A stretch of DNA of 64,000 nucleotides from Williamsia sp. GTDB taxonomy: Bacteria > Bacteroidota > Bacteroidia > Chitinophagales > Chitinophagaceae. Positions 34,929 to 43,994 of this stretch are shown here, in pieces. A model generated the notes under the pieces. It ran no database searches. It saw only the letters and a list, made by a program, of their open reading frames with translations, and was not told the origin of the DNA. The number at the start of each line of letters is the position of its first letter. Positions within the stretch are counted from its first letter, which is position 1. Position numbers and translations under genes: made by a program. The stretch is taken from positions 62,001 to 126,000 of the forward strand of contig JADCRZ010000009.1 in assembly GCA_015069695.1 (NCBI GenBank), read 5' to 3'.

Positions 34929-36446
34929 TTATTTTAAGAAATCAATGGATAATTTTTGCCGGGAAAAATTTTCGTTCTCCCTGGCCAGGTCAAACGCTGT
35001 TTCCTTGTACCCGGTGGTAACATCCTTCTTCGCACCCAAAGACAGGAGATATTTCAGCACGGCATCGTCTTTGGCAACCATGGCGGCTTTGTGCAGGGCC
35101 GTTAATCCTTCTGCGTTCCGGGCGTTTACATCCACGTTCAGTTTTTCAATCTGCTTCAGCAGCGCGAGATCGTTCTTGACAACAGCCAGGTGATACAAGG
35201 TATTGCCATCTTTTTGCGGGGTAGCCAGGTTATAACCGCTGCGCTGGAGCACGGCTATCTTTGCACCAAATTCATCCCCCCTTGCAGGTGCATTGGGTTG
35301 CTGTCTTTCGCCCCCTCTTTCACCCCCCTGCGGGTTGTAGGACTGGATCAGGTAGTAGGCCAGGTTATTGCCTGCCTTGTCCTGCACGTTCAGGTCTGCG
35401 CCTTTCCGGATCAGGTAGCTGACCATATCGGCGGAATTGCTGCGTACAGCCAGGGCCAGGGCAGAAACGCCTTTTTTGTTGGTCCCGTTGATGTCTTTCA
35501 CCTGGGGCAGCAGCAGGGCCATGGTGGCGGTATCCCTGTTAAAGGAGGCGGCATTCATAAAGGGCGTATTGCCTTCCTGGTCGGGCTGGTTTACATCTGC
35601 TCCCTTGGAGAGAAAATATTGAATGATAGCACCCTGGTTGGGCCGGCGAACAAGGTTGTGCAAAGCGTTCTCGCCGTTCTGGTTCACGGATGTAGCCTTA
35701 ATACCCAGGCTTTCCAGGTACTGGTATACTTCCAGTCCGTTGGCGTTGCCCCCCCGGCCAGCCTGGGTGGCCATTACCATGGCGTTGCCATTGTATTTCA
35801 CCCCTTTCAGAACCAGGGTTTTCATCAGTTCTATATTTCCCGACCGGGCCGCATAGTTAAAGGCCGTATTGCCGGCTGCATCGGTCGCGTTCAGGGAAAG
35901 TCCTTTTGAAATAAAATAGTTTGTGAGGCTCAGGTCTTTGTCGTTCGCGATAGACAGCAGCAGCAGGTTTGCACCATCTGCATTTTTCTGCTTGACATCA
36001 GCCCCGGCCCCGATCAGCACATCAAATATTTTTGTGTTTGCCTGTCCGGCTGCTGCCGCAAAGCCAAGCGGTGTTGAGCCGTGCGAGTCTTCCCCATTCA
36101 CCTTGGCTCCCTTGCTGACCAGGTATTCCACAATGTCAATATTGCCCCTGTTGGCGGCCCAGAACACATAGGTGCGGCCATCGTGGGTGATCTTGTTTAC
36201 ATCATTGCCTTTTTGTTCCAGCAGCAGCTTGATGGCCTCATTGGAGGCTTTTGCGTTGATGGCATATACCACGGGATCAAACCCCATGGCATTGGATTCA
36301 GCCGGATTGCTGCCTTTGCTGATCTCCGCCCGGATGGCTTCAACGGAGGGATTCTCTCTCCAGAAAGCGGGATCCAGGAGGGTGTTTTTTTGCGCCCGGA
36401 GGCCAAAGGTGGCCAGGGTGAGCGCAGCCAGGAAAAATAACTTCAT
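34929..36446 (-). CDS. Secreted ankyrin-repeat protein
   Basis: A 505-residue protein starting at 36446, where MKLFFLAALTLATFGLRAQ forms a signal peptide; an in-frame ATG at 36467 is possible. The rest is about a dozen ankyrin repeats with the usual G-x-TPLxxAA and A-x-x-GxxxxVxxLLxxGAD patterns (DGRTYVFWAANRGNIDIVEYLVSKGAKVNGEDSHGSTPLGFAAAAG and others). A Gly/Arg/Gln-rich break (GGERGGERQQPNAPARG) occurs around residue 400. It heads the operon that ends in the PepSY reductase, with 4 bp before the DUF2271 gene. It may be a protein-binding scaffold for the periplasmic flavin system. Confidence 0.88.
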   Translation of the reverse strand: MKLFFLAALTLATFGLRAQKNTLLDPAFWRENPSVEAIRAEISKGSNPAESNAMGFDPVVYAINAKASNEAIKLLLEQKGNDVNKITHDGRTYVFWAANRGNIDIVEYLVSKGAKVNGEDSHGSTPLGFAAAAGQANTKIFDVLIGAGADVKQKNADGANLLLLSIANDKDLSLTNYFISKGLSLNATDAAGNTAFNYAARSGNIELMKTLVLKGVKYNGNAMVMATQAGRGGNANGLEVYQYLESLGIKATSVNQNGENALHNLVRRPNQGAIIQYFLSKGADVNQPDQEGNTPFMNAASFNRDTATMALLLPQVKDINGTNKKGVSALALAVRSNSADMVSYLIRKGADLNVQDKAGNNLAYYLIQSYNPQGGERGGERQQPNAPARGDEFGAKIAVLQRSGYNLATPQKDGNTLYHLAVVKNDLALLKQIEKLNVDVNARNAEGLTALHKAAMVAKDDAVLKYLLSLGAKKDVTTGYKETAFDLARENENFSRQKLSIDFLK

Positions 36447-36939
36447 TGTTGTAGGTTTTGCGTGCATAGCTGGAAAACAGCGGCGCAAAAGTAGACAGGG
36501 CCTTGCTTCTTACTTTTCCAATTCGGGAAAACCATTTGCGAATTGAGAAAATAACCCAAAAATTTTTAATTTGAGCGGTTGGTGAGGAAGGGGGCTGTAC
36601 TTGTTAAAAGCTGCTGCCGGTCTTTGTTATCCCTGGTTGTTTCAATATTTTCGCGCCTGGCCGGCGCTGCCGGATAAACGGGCCGGGAGCAAATCTCAAC
36701 CACAAAACAGCCGGGGCCACAAAGGGACAAAAAGAAAATAGGCTTGTCAGCTGCAACCACATAGAAGGAGGAAGGAGTAAACAAAAAACAGTAAATTGTA
36801 ACAGAAACCTTCAATAGTATAGCCATATTGTTCACCAGGAATAAGGCATTCTTTGCTAAAATGTACCATTTCATTCACTTAATTATAAACTTCATCCATC
36901 CCGGCCTGCCCACGCAAACACCCTATAATTACTTTTACC
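36447..36939. promoter_or_regulatory. Intergenic region with promoter-like elements upstream of the ankyrin operon
   Basis: No convincing gene. On the minus strand TACTTTTG (36493-36486) matches the -7 consensus 40 bp before the ankyrin start. Upstream of it an inverted repeat CAATTCG (36519-36525) / CGAATTG (36539-36545) lies over the expected -33 area, where no TTTG is seen. This suggests a promoter that depends on a DNA-binding regulator. The half nearer the kinase gene shows no clear signal. Confidence 0.4.
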
Positions 36940-38067
36940 TTGATAAACAGACAGTATAAAGACACCGGAGCCGGGAAGAAACCTGATCAAAACAGGATCA
37001 ACGACAACTGGTTTACTTTGATCGGGTTGAGCTTATCGGTCTTTCTGGCATTTGGCTACGACAGCAGGGTGCATTTCCCCCGTACGGTTACGGACGCCCT
37101 GGTTCTTGGCTGCTATATCACCGGCCATATTCTGACCTGGGTCCTGATTGTATATACCGTCAGAAAAACAAGAAAGAAGTACCCGGATGCGCTTCAGTAT
37201 TATAAAAGGTTTTTTGTCAGTTCCCTTTTCTGTCTTTGTATTTTTTTCTTTATCAACGTAGGCTCTATCAGCCTTGTAAACTGGATTGAACCAAACGGAC
37301 AGATTATTTTAACCGCTCAGACACTGGGGCAAAGCTTGGCAAAAATGACAATAAGTACATGGATGATCGCAGGGATGTATGAAGCGCTTTACCAGCAGTT
37401 TGTACTCAAGGAAACGCAGCAGCAAAAAAATGAGCTGCTCCGCATGCAGATGCAGCAAAAATACGACACTCTGAAAGGAAAGGTAAATCCCCATTTTCTT
37501 TTCAACAGCCTCAATACGCTCAGCTCGCTTATATACACCGATACAGACAAGGCAGAAGAATTTCTGGAAGAGCTGTCGGCCGTTTACCGCTACCTGCTTA
37601 AAAACAATGAAGACAACCTCGCTCTGCTCCAGGAGGAGCTGGGTTTTATCCGTTCCTATATCACGCTGGTAAAGATCCGTTTTGGTGAAGCCTTGTCAAC
37701 AGAGATCGCTGTCGACGAGCAATTCATGGAGTATAAGCTGCCTGCTATCTCATTGCAGGTGCTCATGGAAAATGCCATCAAGCACAATGTTGTTTCAAAA
37801 GAGGCGCCCCTGCACGTATCTATCTGCACGGAAAAGGGCAAGCTGGTGGTGAAAAATAATTTACAAAGAAAGCCACAGATGCTGCCTTCTGAAAAAATGG
37901 GACTCAACTACATCATCTCAAAATACGCCCTGGTAAATGTGACCGGCGTAGAGATCGAAGATAAACACGCCGAGTTTATTGTCAGGCTTCCCCTGATAAA
38001 GGCGGCCGGAACAGATGAGGACGATCTGCCTGTAGCCAGCAAAAACAAGGTAGGTATGTATGACTAA
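36940..38067 (+). CDS. LytS/YehU-type sensor histidine kinase, first of two
   Basis: A 375-residue membrane kinase. The only start that keeps the first membrane helix is the TTG at 36940, so TTG initiation is proposed. About four helices occupy residues 18-150, then a short coiled linker, the His_kinase domain (PF06580-like) with VNPHFLFNSLNTLSSLIY (phospho-acceptor His185) and an ATPase domain with LQVLMENAIKHNVV and KMGLNYIISKY. No sensor domain other than the membrane part is visible. Its last 8 bp overlap the second kinase gene, so the two are translated together and probably act as a pair on the LytTR regulator. Confidence 0.9.
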   Translation: MINRQYKDTGAGKKPDQNRINDNWFTLIGLSLSVFLAFGYDSRVHFPRTVTDALVLGCYITGHILTWVLIVYTVRKTRKKYPDALQYYKRFFVSSLFCLCIFFFINVGSISLVNWIEPNGQIILTAQTLGQSLAKMTISTWMIAGMYEALYQQFVLKETQQQKNELLRMQMQQKYDTLKGKVNPHFLFNSLNTLSSLIYTDTDKAEEFLEELSAVYRYLLKNNEDNLALLQEELGFIRSYITLVKIRFGEALSTEIAVDEQFMEYKLPAISLQVLMENAIKHNVVSKEAPLHVSICTEKGKLVVKNNLQRKPQMLPSEKMGLNYIISKYALVNVTGVEIEDKHAEFIVRLPLIKAAGTDEDDLPVASKNKVGMYD

Positions 38068-39097
38068 GTGGAACAAGTGGAACGACCTGCCGATCAGGAT
38101 CATAGGCATAAGCCTGACCTGTTTTGTATATGTTTACACGAACAATGAACTGGAAGCGCTTATCACGGGCAGGGGCATTGGCTATCCCCTGTTTTCCATT
38201 GTTTCCATTACCATCTGGTGGGAGCTCTCCCGCTTGCTGATCCTGCAGATCTATGCGCGCATGCTGCCGGCTGCCAGCATGGCCAAGCGGGTGACCGCCG
38301 TCTTTTTTACTTCGCTGCTTGTTTTTGTGGTGGTACGGTCCACCAGCAATTACCTCAAAGCCCATACCCTTCACCTGCCCGTTCCAAGGGTCGGCAACCT
38401 GATCGCCATGCAGTTCTTTTACGGAATCATGTCGGTATGGAAGATCGTAGCCACCTTCGAGATATTTTATGTGAGCCGCATCATCCGCAGGATGGAGCAG
38501 GAAAAGCAGGAACTGATCCAGGCAAACCTCCAGCGCCGCTTCGACTCGCTGCGCGACCAGGTAAGTCCGCATTTTTTGTTCAACAACCTTAACGTGCTCT
38601 CTACCCTGATCGCAAAAGATCCGGAAAAGGCAGATGAGTTCGTAGAGGAAATGAGCAGTGTTTACCGGTACCTGCTCCGCAACAACGAGGACAACCTCAC
38701 GCCATTGAAAGAAGAGCTGAAGTTTATCGACAGCTACAACCATTTATTGAAAACCCGGTTCGGCGAAGGCTACCAGCCCGAAATAGAAGTGGCCGAAGAG
38801 CTCAAAGACTATGCGCTGCCGCCTATGACGCTGCAGCTGCTGGTAGAAAATGCGGTGAAGCACAACATTGTGTCGCCGGAGCAACCCCTGCGGCTGCGGC
38901 TGCATACCGAGAACGAACAGCTGATTGTAACAAACAACCTGCAGCCCCGCAAAAAGCTGTTTTATTCAGCAGGGGTCGGATTGGAGAACATCCGGTCAAA
39001 ATATAAACTGCTCAACCAGCCAGCCATAAAAGTAAGCCAGACCAAAAGCGATTTTACCATTAAACTGCCCTTAATCAAGCAAAACCAGCTAGCATGA
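38060..39097 (+). CDS. LytS/YehU-type sensor histidine kinase, second of two
   Basis: A 345-residue paralogue of the preceding kinase, with four membrane helices in residues about 10-140. The kinase core has VSPHFLFNNLNVLSTLI (His171), YRYLLRNNEDNLTPLKEELKFI and LQLLVENAVKHNIV. The two kinases share the NNEDNL motif and overall length. The start overlaps the upstream stop by 8 bp and its own stop overlaps the response regulator start by 4 bp (ATGA). Two kinases feeding one regulator suggests heterodimer formation or two input signals. Confidence 0.92.
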   Translation: MTKWNKWNDLPIRIIGISLTCFVYVYTNNELEALITGRGIGYPLFSIVSITIWWELSRLLILQIYARMLPAASMAKRVTAVFFTSLLVFVVVRSTSNYLKAHTLHLPVPRVGNLIAMQFFYGIMSVWKIVATFEIFYVSRIIRRMEQEKQELIQANLQRRFDSLRDQVSPHFLFNNLNVLSTLIAKDPEKADEFVEEMSSVYRYLLRNNEDNLTPLKEELKFIDSYNHLLKTRFGEGYQPEIEVAEELKDYALPPMTLQLLVENAVKHNIVSPEQPLRLRLHTENEQLIVTNNLQPRKKLFYSAGVGLENIRSKYKLLNQPAIKVSQTKSDFTIKLPLIKQNQLA

Positions 39098-39864
39098 AAG
39101 TCCTGATCATAGAAGATGAGCCTTTGGGTGTTGAACGATTGACAAAACATCTTCGCGCCATCGATCCCGGAATAGACATTGTAGGTTCAACCGGAAGCAT
39201 CAGCGCATCCGTACAATGGCTGCAAACCAACCCCCAGCCCGATGTGATCCTGATGGATATTGAATTGAGTGATGGACAGAGCTTCGATATATTTACCCAG
39301 GTTGATGTAAAAAGCACCGTTATTTTTACCACCAGCTACGACGAGTATGCCCTGAAAGCTTTCAAGGTCAACAGCATCGACTACCTGCTCAAGCCCGTAA
39401 GAAAAGAAGACCTTAAAAACAGCCTGGATAAGTACGCCAGCTTAAAAGAGCAGTTCAATCCGCCGGCGCCCGCATTCAGTATTGATACCCTGGTAAATGA
39501 ATTAAAATCCCAGAATACCAAAACCTACCGGACCCGCTTTCTCGTAAAGCTGGGCCAGCGGCTGGTTTCGGTGGAAACAAAAGAGATCGCCTATTTCTAT
39601 GCAGATGGAAGATTGTGTTATTTCAAAACATGGGACAAGCAGAAATATGTGGTTGATTACAACATGGACGAGCTGGAAGCCATGCTCGACCCGCAGGAAT
39701 ATTACCGGGCAAACCGGGCCTTTATCATTTGCATCAAATCAGTAGCCCAGATACACAATTACTTCAACAACAAGCTAAAGCTGGACCTGACTCCCTCCAC
39801 AGAAAAAGAAGTCCTCGTGAGCCGCGAAAAAGCCACAGAGTTTAAGGAGTGGATGGGGAAGTGA
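39094..39864 (+). CDS. LytTR-family response regulator
   Basis: A 256-residue transcription regulator. The receiver domain has IIEDEP at the start, phospho-acceptor Asp55 in VILMDIELSDG, Thr/Ser in FTTSYDEYALKAF and Lys in YLLKPV. The C-terminal LytTR DNA-binding domain covers residues about 150-254 (RFLVKLGQRLVSVETKEIAYFYADGRLCYF ... YYRANRAFIICIKSVAQI). It is cotranscribed with the two histidine kinases. Targets are unknown; the adjacent sulfatase gene reads toward it and is not an obvious target. Confidence 0.95.
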   Translation: MKVLIIEDEPLGVERLTKHLRAIDPGIDIVGSTGSISASVQWLQTNPQPDVILMDIELSDGQSFDIFTQVDVKSTVIFTTSYDEYALKAFKVNSIDYLLKPVRKEDLKNSLDKYASLKEQFNPPAPAFSIDTLVNELKSQNTKTYRTRFLVKLGQRLVSVETKEIAYFYADGRLCYFKTWDKQKYVVDYNMDELEAMLDPQEYYRANRAFIICIKSVAQIHNYFNNKLKLDLTPSTEKEVLVSREKATEFKEWMGK

Positions 39865-39907
39865 TCCTCATTGGGTTGAGCGTATGTTATTGGGTGGCAC
39901 CAACAGG

Positions 39908-39925
39908 ATGTTCCTAGCGGAACAT
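39908..39925 (+). repeat. Dispersed 18-bp palindromic repeat, copy 3
   Basis: ATGTTCCTAGCGGAACAT, preceded by CCAACAGG and followed by AGAATGC. It is the reverse complement of copy 1. Like the other copies it sits between the ends of convergent genes. Confidence 0.7.
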
Positions 39926-39971
39926 AGAATGCTGTGCAGTTTAATGCCGTTCAATCTGAGCTGGTATGAAG

Positions 39972-41321
39972 CTATTGCGTCACTACTTCGGTTATCCATG
40001 AGCGGTACTTTTCCGTCAGTGCATGCACGATGTCCGGATGCTGGTCGGCTTCATTGGTTTGCTCGTTGAAATTCTTTTGCATATCGACCAGGAAAAATCC
40101 GCCGCTGTTTAGTTCGGCCGGTTTGGCGCTGATGGGATTGTGCAGCAGTTTCCAGTTGCCTTCGCGGACGGCCCATTGCGGATTGTCAGGCGCACCCTGG
40201 CTCTGCCAGAAATAAGTGTTGTGGGGTGAAGAAGCCTGCGCCGAGCGGATCACGGGCACCAGCGACTTGCCATCGATCTTTTTCCCGGGCAGCTGGATGC
40301 CGCACAGTTCTGCCAGCGTCGGGAACCAGTCGATGTTTACGGCCAGCTGTTCACGCACCTGGTCTGCCGGCAGCTTTCCCGGCCAGCGGATGATGGCGGG
40401 CACGCGGATGCCACCTTCAAACAGGCTAAACTTGGAACCCCGGTAAGGCCCGGCGTAGCCACCCCCTCCAAAGGTCCGCTCTTCCTCCGAATGGCCATGA
40501 TCCGACTGGAACACGACGATCGTATTCTTTTCCAGTCCGAGGGTTTTTAATTGGGCCATCACCTTCCCGATCTCTTCATCCAGTGTAGATACCACGGCTG
40601 CATATTTGTCGCGGGGAGAAGGGAGTTTTTTGTAATAATCCCTCCAGCGTGCCGTACCCTGCAGCGGGTAATGGGGAATGTTGAGGGCCCAGTAAATAAA
40701 AAAGGGTTTGGTTTTGTTGGATGCTAAAAACCGGTTGACTTCTTTGGCCGTCATGTCCGGAAAGTATTGCCCATCCTCCCAGATCTCTTTTTCATTCCGC
40801 CAGAGATCGTGTTTGTTGGGACCGCCCCAGTAATAAAAATGCGAGTAGTTGTCAATACATCCGCCCATAAACCCGAATGAATAATCAAAGCCTTGCCTGT
40901 TCGGCATTACGGGCAGCGAATAGCCCAGGTGCCATTTGCCGATATGGGCGGTGGTGTAACCGGCAGCCTTGAACCCTTCCGCCATCGTGACCTGTTCAGC
41001 CGGCATGCCGCCCGGCACGCCAAAAGTTCCCGGCGCATTGTCGGTTAATCCTGTGCGTTGCGGATAACGCCCGGTGAGCAGGGCAGCACGGGAAGGCGAG
41101 CAGATGGGTGCGGCCGCATAGAACTGGTTAAACCGTACACCCTCATGGGCCAGCTTGTCTATATTGGGCGTATACAAATCTTTGGCGCCATAAATATTTA
41201 CATCAAGTGTGCCCTGGTCATCGGTATAGATCAGCAGCACATTGGGTTTGCGGTTGCTTTGCGCATATGCGGCGCTGAAAAAAATGGAGAACAGGAATAT
41301 GCCGGCAGCTAATTTTTTCAT
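39972..41321 (-). CDS. Secreted sulfatase (type I, formylglycine)
   Basis: A 449-residue exported sulfatase that cleaves sulfate esters. Signal peptide ends AAYAQ. IYTDDQG supplies calcium ligands, and the modification motif CSPSRAALLTGR gives Cys74, converted to formylglycine by a maturase not present in this window. HIGKWHLG and VFQSDHGHSEE are further family blocks. An uninterrupted run of 11 T on the plus strand (41321-41331) means an A tract directly abuts the ATG, which may aid ribosome loading or permit slippage. Likely substrate is a sulfated glycan fragment, given the GH3 gene that diverges from it. Sulfatase class firm, substrate not. Confidence 0.93.
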   Translation of the reverse strand: MKKLAAGIFLFSIFFSAAYAQSNRKPNVLLIYTDDQGTLDVNIYGAKDLYTPNIDKLAHEGVRFNQFYAAAPICSPSRAALLTGRYPQRTGLTDNAPGTFGVPGGMPAEQVTMAEGFKAAGYTTAHIGKWHLGYSLPVMPNRQGFDYSFGFMGGCIDNYSHFYYWGGPNKHDLWRNEKEIWEDGQYFPDMTAKEVNRFLASNKTKPFFIYWALNIPHYPLQGTARWRDYYKKLPSPRDKYAAVVSTLDEEIGKVMAQLKTLGLEKNTIVVFQSDHGHSEEERTFGGGGYAGPYRGSKFSLFEGGIRVPAIIRWPGKLPADQVREQLAVNIDWFPTLAELCGIQLPGKKIDGKSLVPVIRSAQASSPHNTYFWQSQGAPDNPQWAVREGNWKLLHNPISAKPAELNSGGFFLVDMQKNFNEQTNEADQHPDIVHALTEKYRSWITEVVTQ

Positions 41322-41644
41322 TTTTTTTTTTGCCCGTTTTGTGCGGTATTGATAAACACGAAGATCGGGCTGAAATTTTTTTGTGCAAAACAGGAATGGA
41401 ACCTCTCAGAAGGTGAGAAGACAGGAAAGATAACTGCTCGTCAACTTGACACTATACGATGGAACATGCTGCTTGTAATAAAAGCCTCCCTATTTTTGTT
41501 GTGATAGTGATTTGAGTTTGAGAGATAGGGGTGGGTTAAAGACCAGTACCGCATCAACCAATTCAATTCCGGACAGGCGTTTGTTTGAAAAACAAACGCC
41601 TGAAACAAAACCAACATTCTTTTTATAAGCTAATCCATAACTAC
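41322..41644. promoter_or_regulatory. Divergent region between sulfatase and GH3
   Basis: No gene. On the plus strand TATTTTTG (41491-41498) matches the -7 consensus; a TTG lies 15 nt upstream (41473-41475), slightly too close for a good -33. A perfect 13-bp stem CAGGCGTTTGTTT (41574-41586), loop GAA, with its complement at 41590-41602 lies 42 bp before the GH3 start and would form in the leader. It has no T tail. Confidence 0.4.
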
Positions 41645-43837
41645 ATGCAAATAACCAGGTGTTTAGTTGTTCTGACCATGTTTTTTTCTTTGCTGGCAAC
41701 AGCACAGCAAACCAGGCCTTATCAGCAGGCCAGTCTGCCCCTCGAAACAAGGGCGCAGGACCTGCTGGGCCAGCTGACCCTGGAAGAAAAAATCTCCCTT
41801 TTGGGATACAACAGCAAACCGGTGGACCGGCTGAAGATACCTGCCTACAACTGGTGGAATGAAGCCCTGCATGGCGTGGCAAGGGCCGGTATGGCAACCG
41901 TATTTCCGCAGGCAATCGGCATGGCAGCTACCTTTAACGACAGCCTGCTCCGGGAAGTTGCCGGCGCCATCTCTACAGAAGCCCGGGCCAAATACAACCT
42001 GGCCGTTGCGCAGGACAGAAGGACACAGTACATGGGATTGACTTTCTGGTCGCCCAATATCAATATCTTCCGCGACCCGCGCTGGGGGCGGGGACAGGAG
42101 ACCTATGGAGAAGATCCCTTTCTGACGGCTTCCATGGGAACCGCCTTTGTAAAAGGCATGCAGGGGACTGATCCGCATTACCTGAAAACGGCCGCCTGCG
42201 CCAAACACTTTGCCGTGCACAGCGGACCCGAAGCAGGAAGGCATTCCTTTGATGCGGTGGTAGACGAAAAAGACCTCCGCGAAACGTACCTCTATGCGTT
42301 TAAAAAATTGGTGGATGCAGGCGTGGAAGCCGTTATGTGCGCATACAACCGCGTAAACGGTGAGCCCTGCTGCAGCGGTCCGACGCTCCTGCACGACATC
42401 CTGCACAAGGAATGGAATTTCAAGGGACATGTAGTAACAGATTGCGGCGCGCTTGACGATATTTATCTGCGGCATAAGGTCATAACCAACCGGCTGGAAG
42501 TAGCTGCCGCTGCCCTCAAAGCCGGCGTCAATCTCGATTGTTCCACCTTGCTGCAAAGGGACCTGATGCGGGCGTATAATGGGAAGCTGGTAACAGGCGC
42601 CGAGATCGATTCGGCCCTGATCGCGCTTTTGCGCACCCAGCTCAAATTGGGTTTTTATGACGAGCAGTCTGCTGTGCCTTTCAGCAAACTGGGCGCAGAA
42701 AGCGTACACAATGCGCAGCATGTTGCGCTGGCCCGCGAAGCTGCCCGGCAGAGCATGGTATTGCTGAAAAACGACAAAGCCCTTTTGCCGCTTGATAAAA
42801 GCAAGTACAAATCAATGGTAGTGCTGGGTGCCAATGCAGGTTCGCTGGATCCGCTGGTGGCCAACTACCACGGTGTGAGCGGCAACCTGGTTACGTTTGC
42901 AGAAGGCATTGCAGAAGCTGCCGGTCCGGCCATTGCAGTACAGTACGACCAGGGCAGCAATTTTACCGACACGGTTCATTTCGGCGGCATCTATGCGGCA
43001 GGAGAAAGTGAAATTGCCATTGCTGTGATCGGACTGACGCCTTCTTATGAAGGAGAAGAAGGTGATGCTTTCCTGGCCGCAAACGGCGGCGACCGCTTAA
43101 CGCTTGATCTGCCTGCCGCCCACGTCGCCATGCTGAAAGAACTGCGCAAAAAAAAGAAGCCGGTCATCGTGGTGGTAACAGCCGGAAGCGACGTAGATAT
43201 TGCTGCCATTGAACCGTATGCAGATGCCATCATCATGGCCTGGTATCCCGGAGAACAAGGCGGGTATGCCCTGGCCGATCTGGTGTTTGGAAGCCATTCA
43301 CCTGCCGGCCGCCTGCCGGTCACATTTTATCAGTCCCTGAATGACCTGCCCGCCTATGCCGATTATGCGAGCCGGGGCCGAACATACCGGTACTTCAACG
43401 GCAAGGTGCAGTATCCGTTTGGCTTTGGCCTAAGCTACACCTCTTTTGATTATGCGTGGGTAAAGCAGCCCGCAACGGTTAAAACCGTGAAAGACTCTAT
43501 CGATTTTATCATCAGCATAAAAAACGGGGGCAGCTATGATGGCGATGAAGTCGCACAGGTGTATATCCAATACCCGGCTGTTGAACGCATGCCGCTGAAA
43601 GAGCTGAAAGCGTTTAAAAGAGTGGCCATCGCAAAAGGAGCAGAAAAGCAGGTCCATTTCAGCATCCCGTTACAGGAGCTGCAGAAATGGGACCTGAAAG
43701 AAAAAAAATGGAAATTGTATGATGGTACATATCAGCTGCTGGTAGGCGGCCATTCGCAGGATGTAAAGATCTCCGCTCCGCTGACGATCCCGAAAAACAT
43801 CCTGCCCACAACCGGAAAGGGATCATCCCGTAAGTAG
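41645..43837 (+). CDS. GH3 beta-glucosidase/beta-xylosidase
   Basis: A 730-residue secreted glycoside hydrolase. The ATG at 41645 starts a signal peptide ending ATAQ; a TTG 60 bp upstream would add an unlikely extension inside the leader hairpin. GH3 N-terminal barrel: YNWWNEALHGVAR, KHFAVHSGPE, and nucleophile Asp266 in VVTDCGALDD. The alpha/beta sandwich domain (VVLGANAG, AWYPGEQGGYALADLVFG) and the C-terminal fibronectin type III-like domain (VAQVYIQYP ... FKRVAIAKG) follow. NWWNEALHG and the absence of a long insertion fit the xylosidase/glucosidase branch common in plant-polysaccharide degraders. Confidence 0.93.
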   Translation: MQITRCLVVLTMFFSLLATAQQTRPYQQASLPLETRAQDLLGQLTLEEKISLLGYNSKPVDRLKIPAYNWWNEALHGVARAGMATVFPQAIGMAATFNDSLLREVAGAISTEARAKYNLAVAQDRRTQYMGLTFWSPNINIFRDPRWGRGQETYGEDPFLTASMGTAFVKGMQGTDPHYLKTAACAKHFAVHSGPEAGRHSFDAVVDEKDLRETYLYAFKKLVDAGVEAVMCAYNRVNGEPCCSGPTLLHDILHKEWNFKGHVVTDCGALDDIYLRHKVITNRLEVAAAALKAGVNLDCSTLLQRDLMRAYNGKLVTGAEIDSALIALLRTQLKLGFYDEQSAVPFSKLGAESVHNAQHVALAREAARQSMVLLKNDKALLPLDKSKYKSMVVLGANAGSLDPLVANYHGVSGNLVTFAEGIAEAAGPAIAVQYDQGSNFTDTVHFGGIYAAGESEIAIAVIGLTPSYEGEEGDAFLAANGGDRLTLDLPAAHVAMLKELRKKKKPVIVVVTAGSDVDIAAIEPYADAIIMAWYPGEQGGYALADLVFGSHSPAGRLPVTFYQSLNDLPAYADYASRGRTYRYFNGKVQYPFGFGLSYTSFDYAWVKQPATVKTVKDSIDFIISIKNGGSYDGDEVAQVYIQYPAVERMPLKELKAFKRVAIAKGAEKQVHFSIPLQELQKWDLKEKKWKLYDGTYQLLVGGHSQDVKISAPLTIPKNILPTTGKGSSRK

Positions 43838-43994
43838 TGGTTTGTCTTTCCTCTCATCGATCTGGCATAATCTGCTGTTTGAAACAAACATCGATTGAGT
43901 GGATATGAAGTTTTGACGCAGTATCTATTTAGCACAAACAACAACAAACCCGTTAATTAGGATTATCTTGCTCATAACTAGAATGCGCTGTTAT

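Noticed and set aside
36566-36874. 102-codon minus-strand frame in the ankyrin-kinase intergenic region
   Set aside because: Composition is irregular, no start context or homology pattern is visible, and the region carries promoter-like elements instead.
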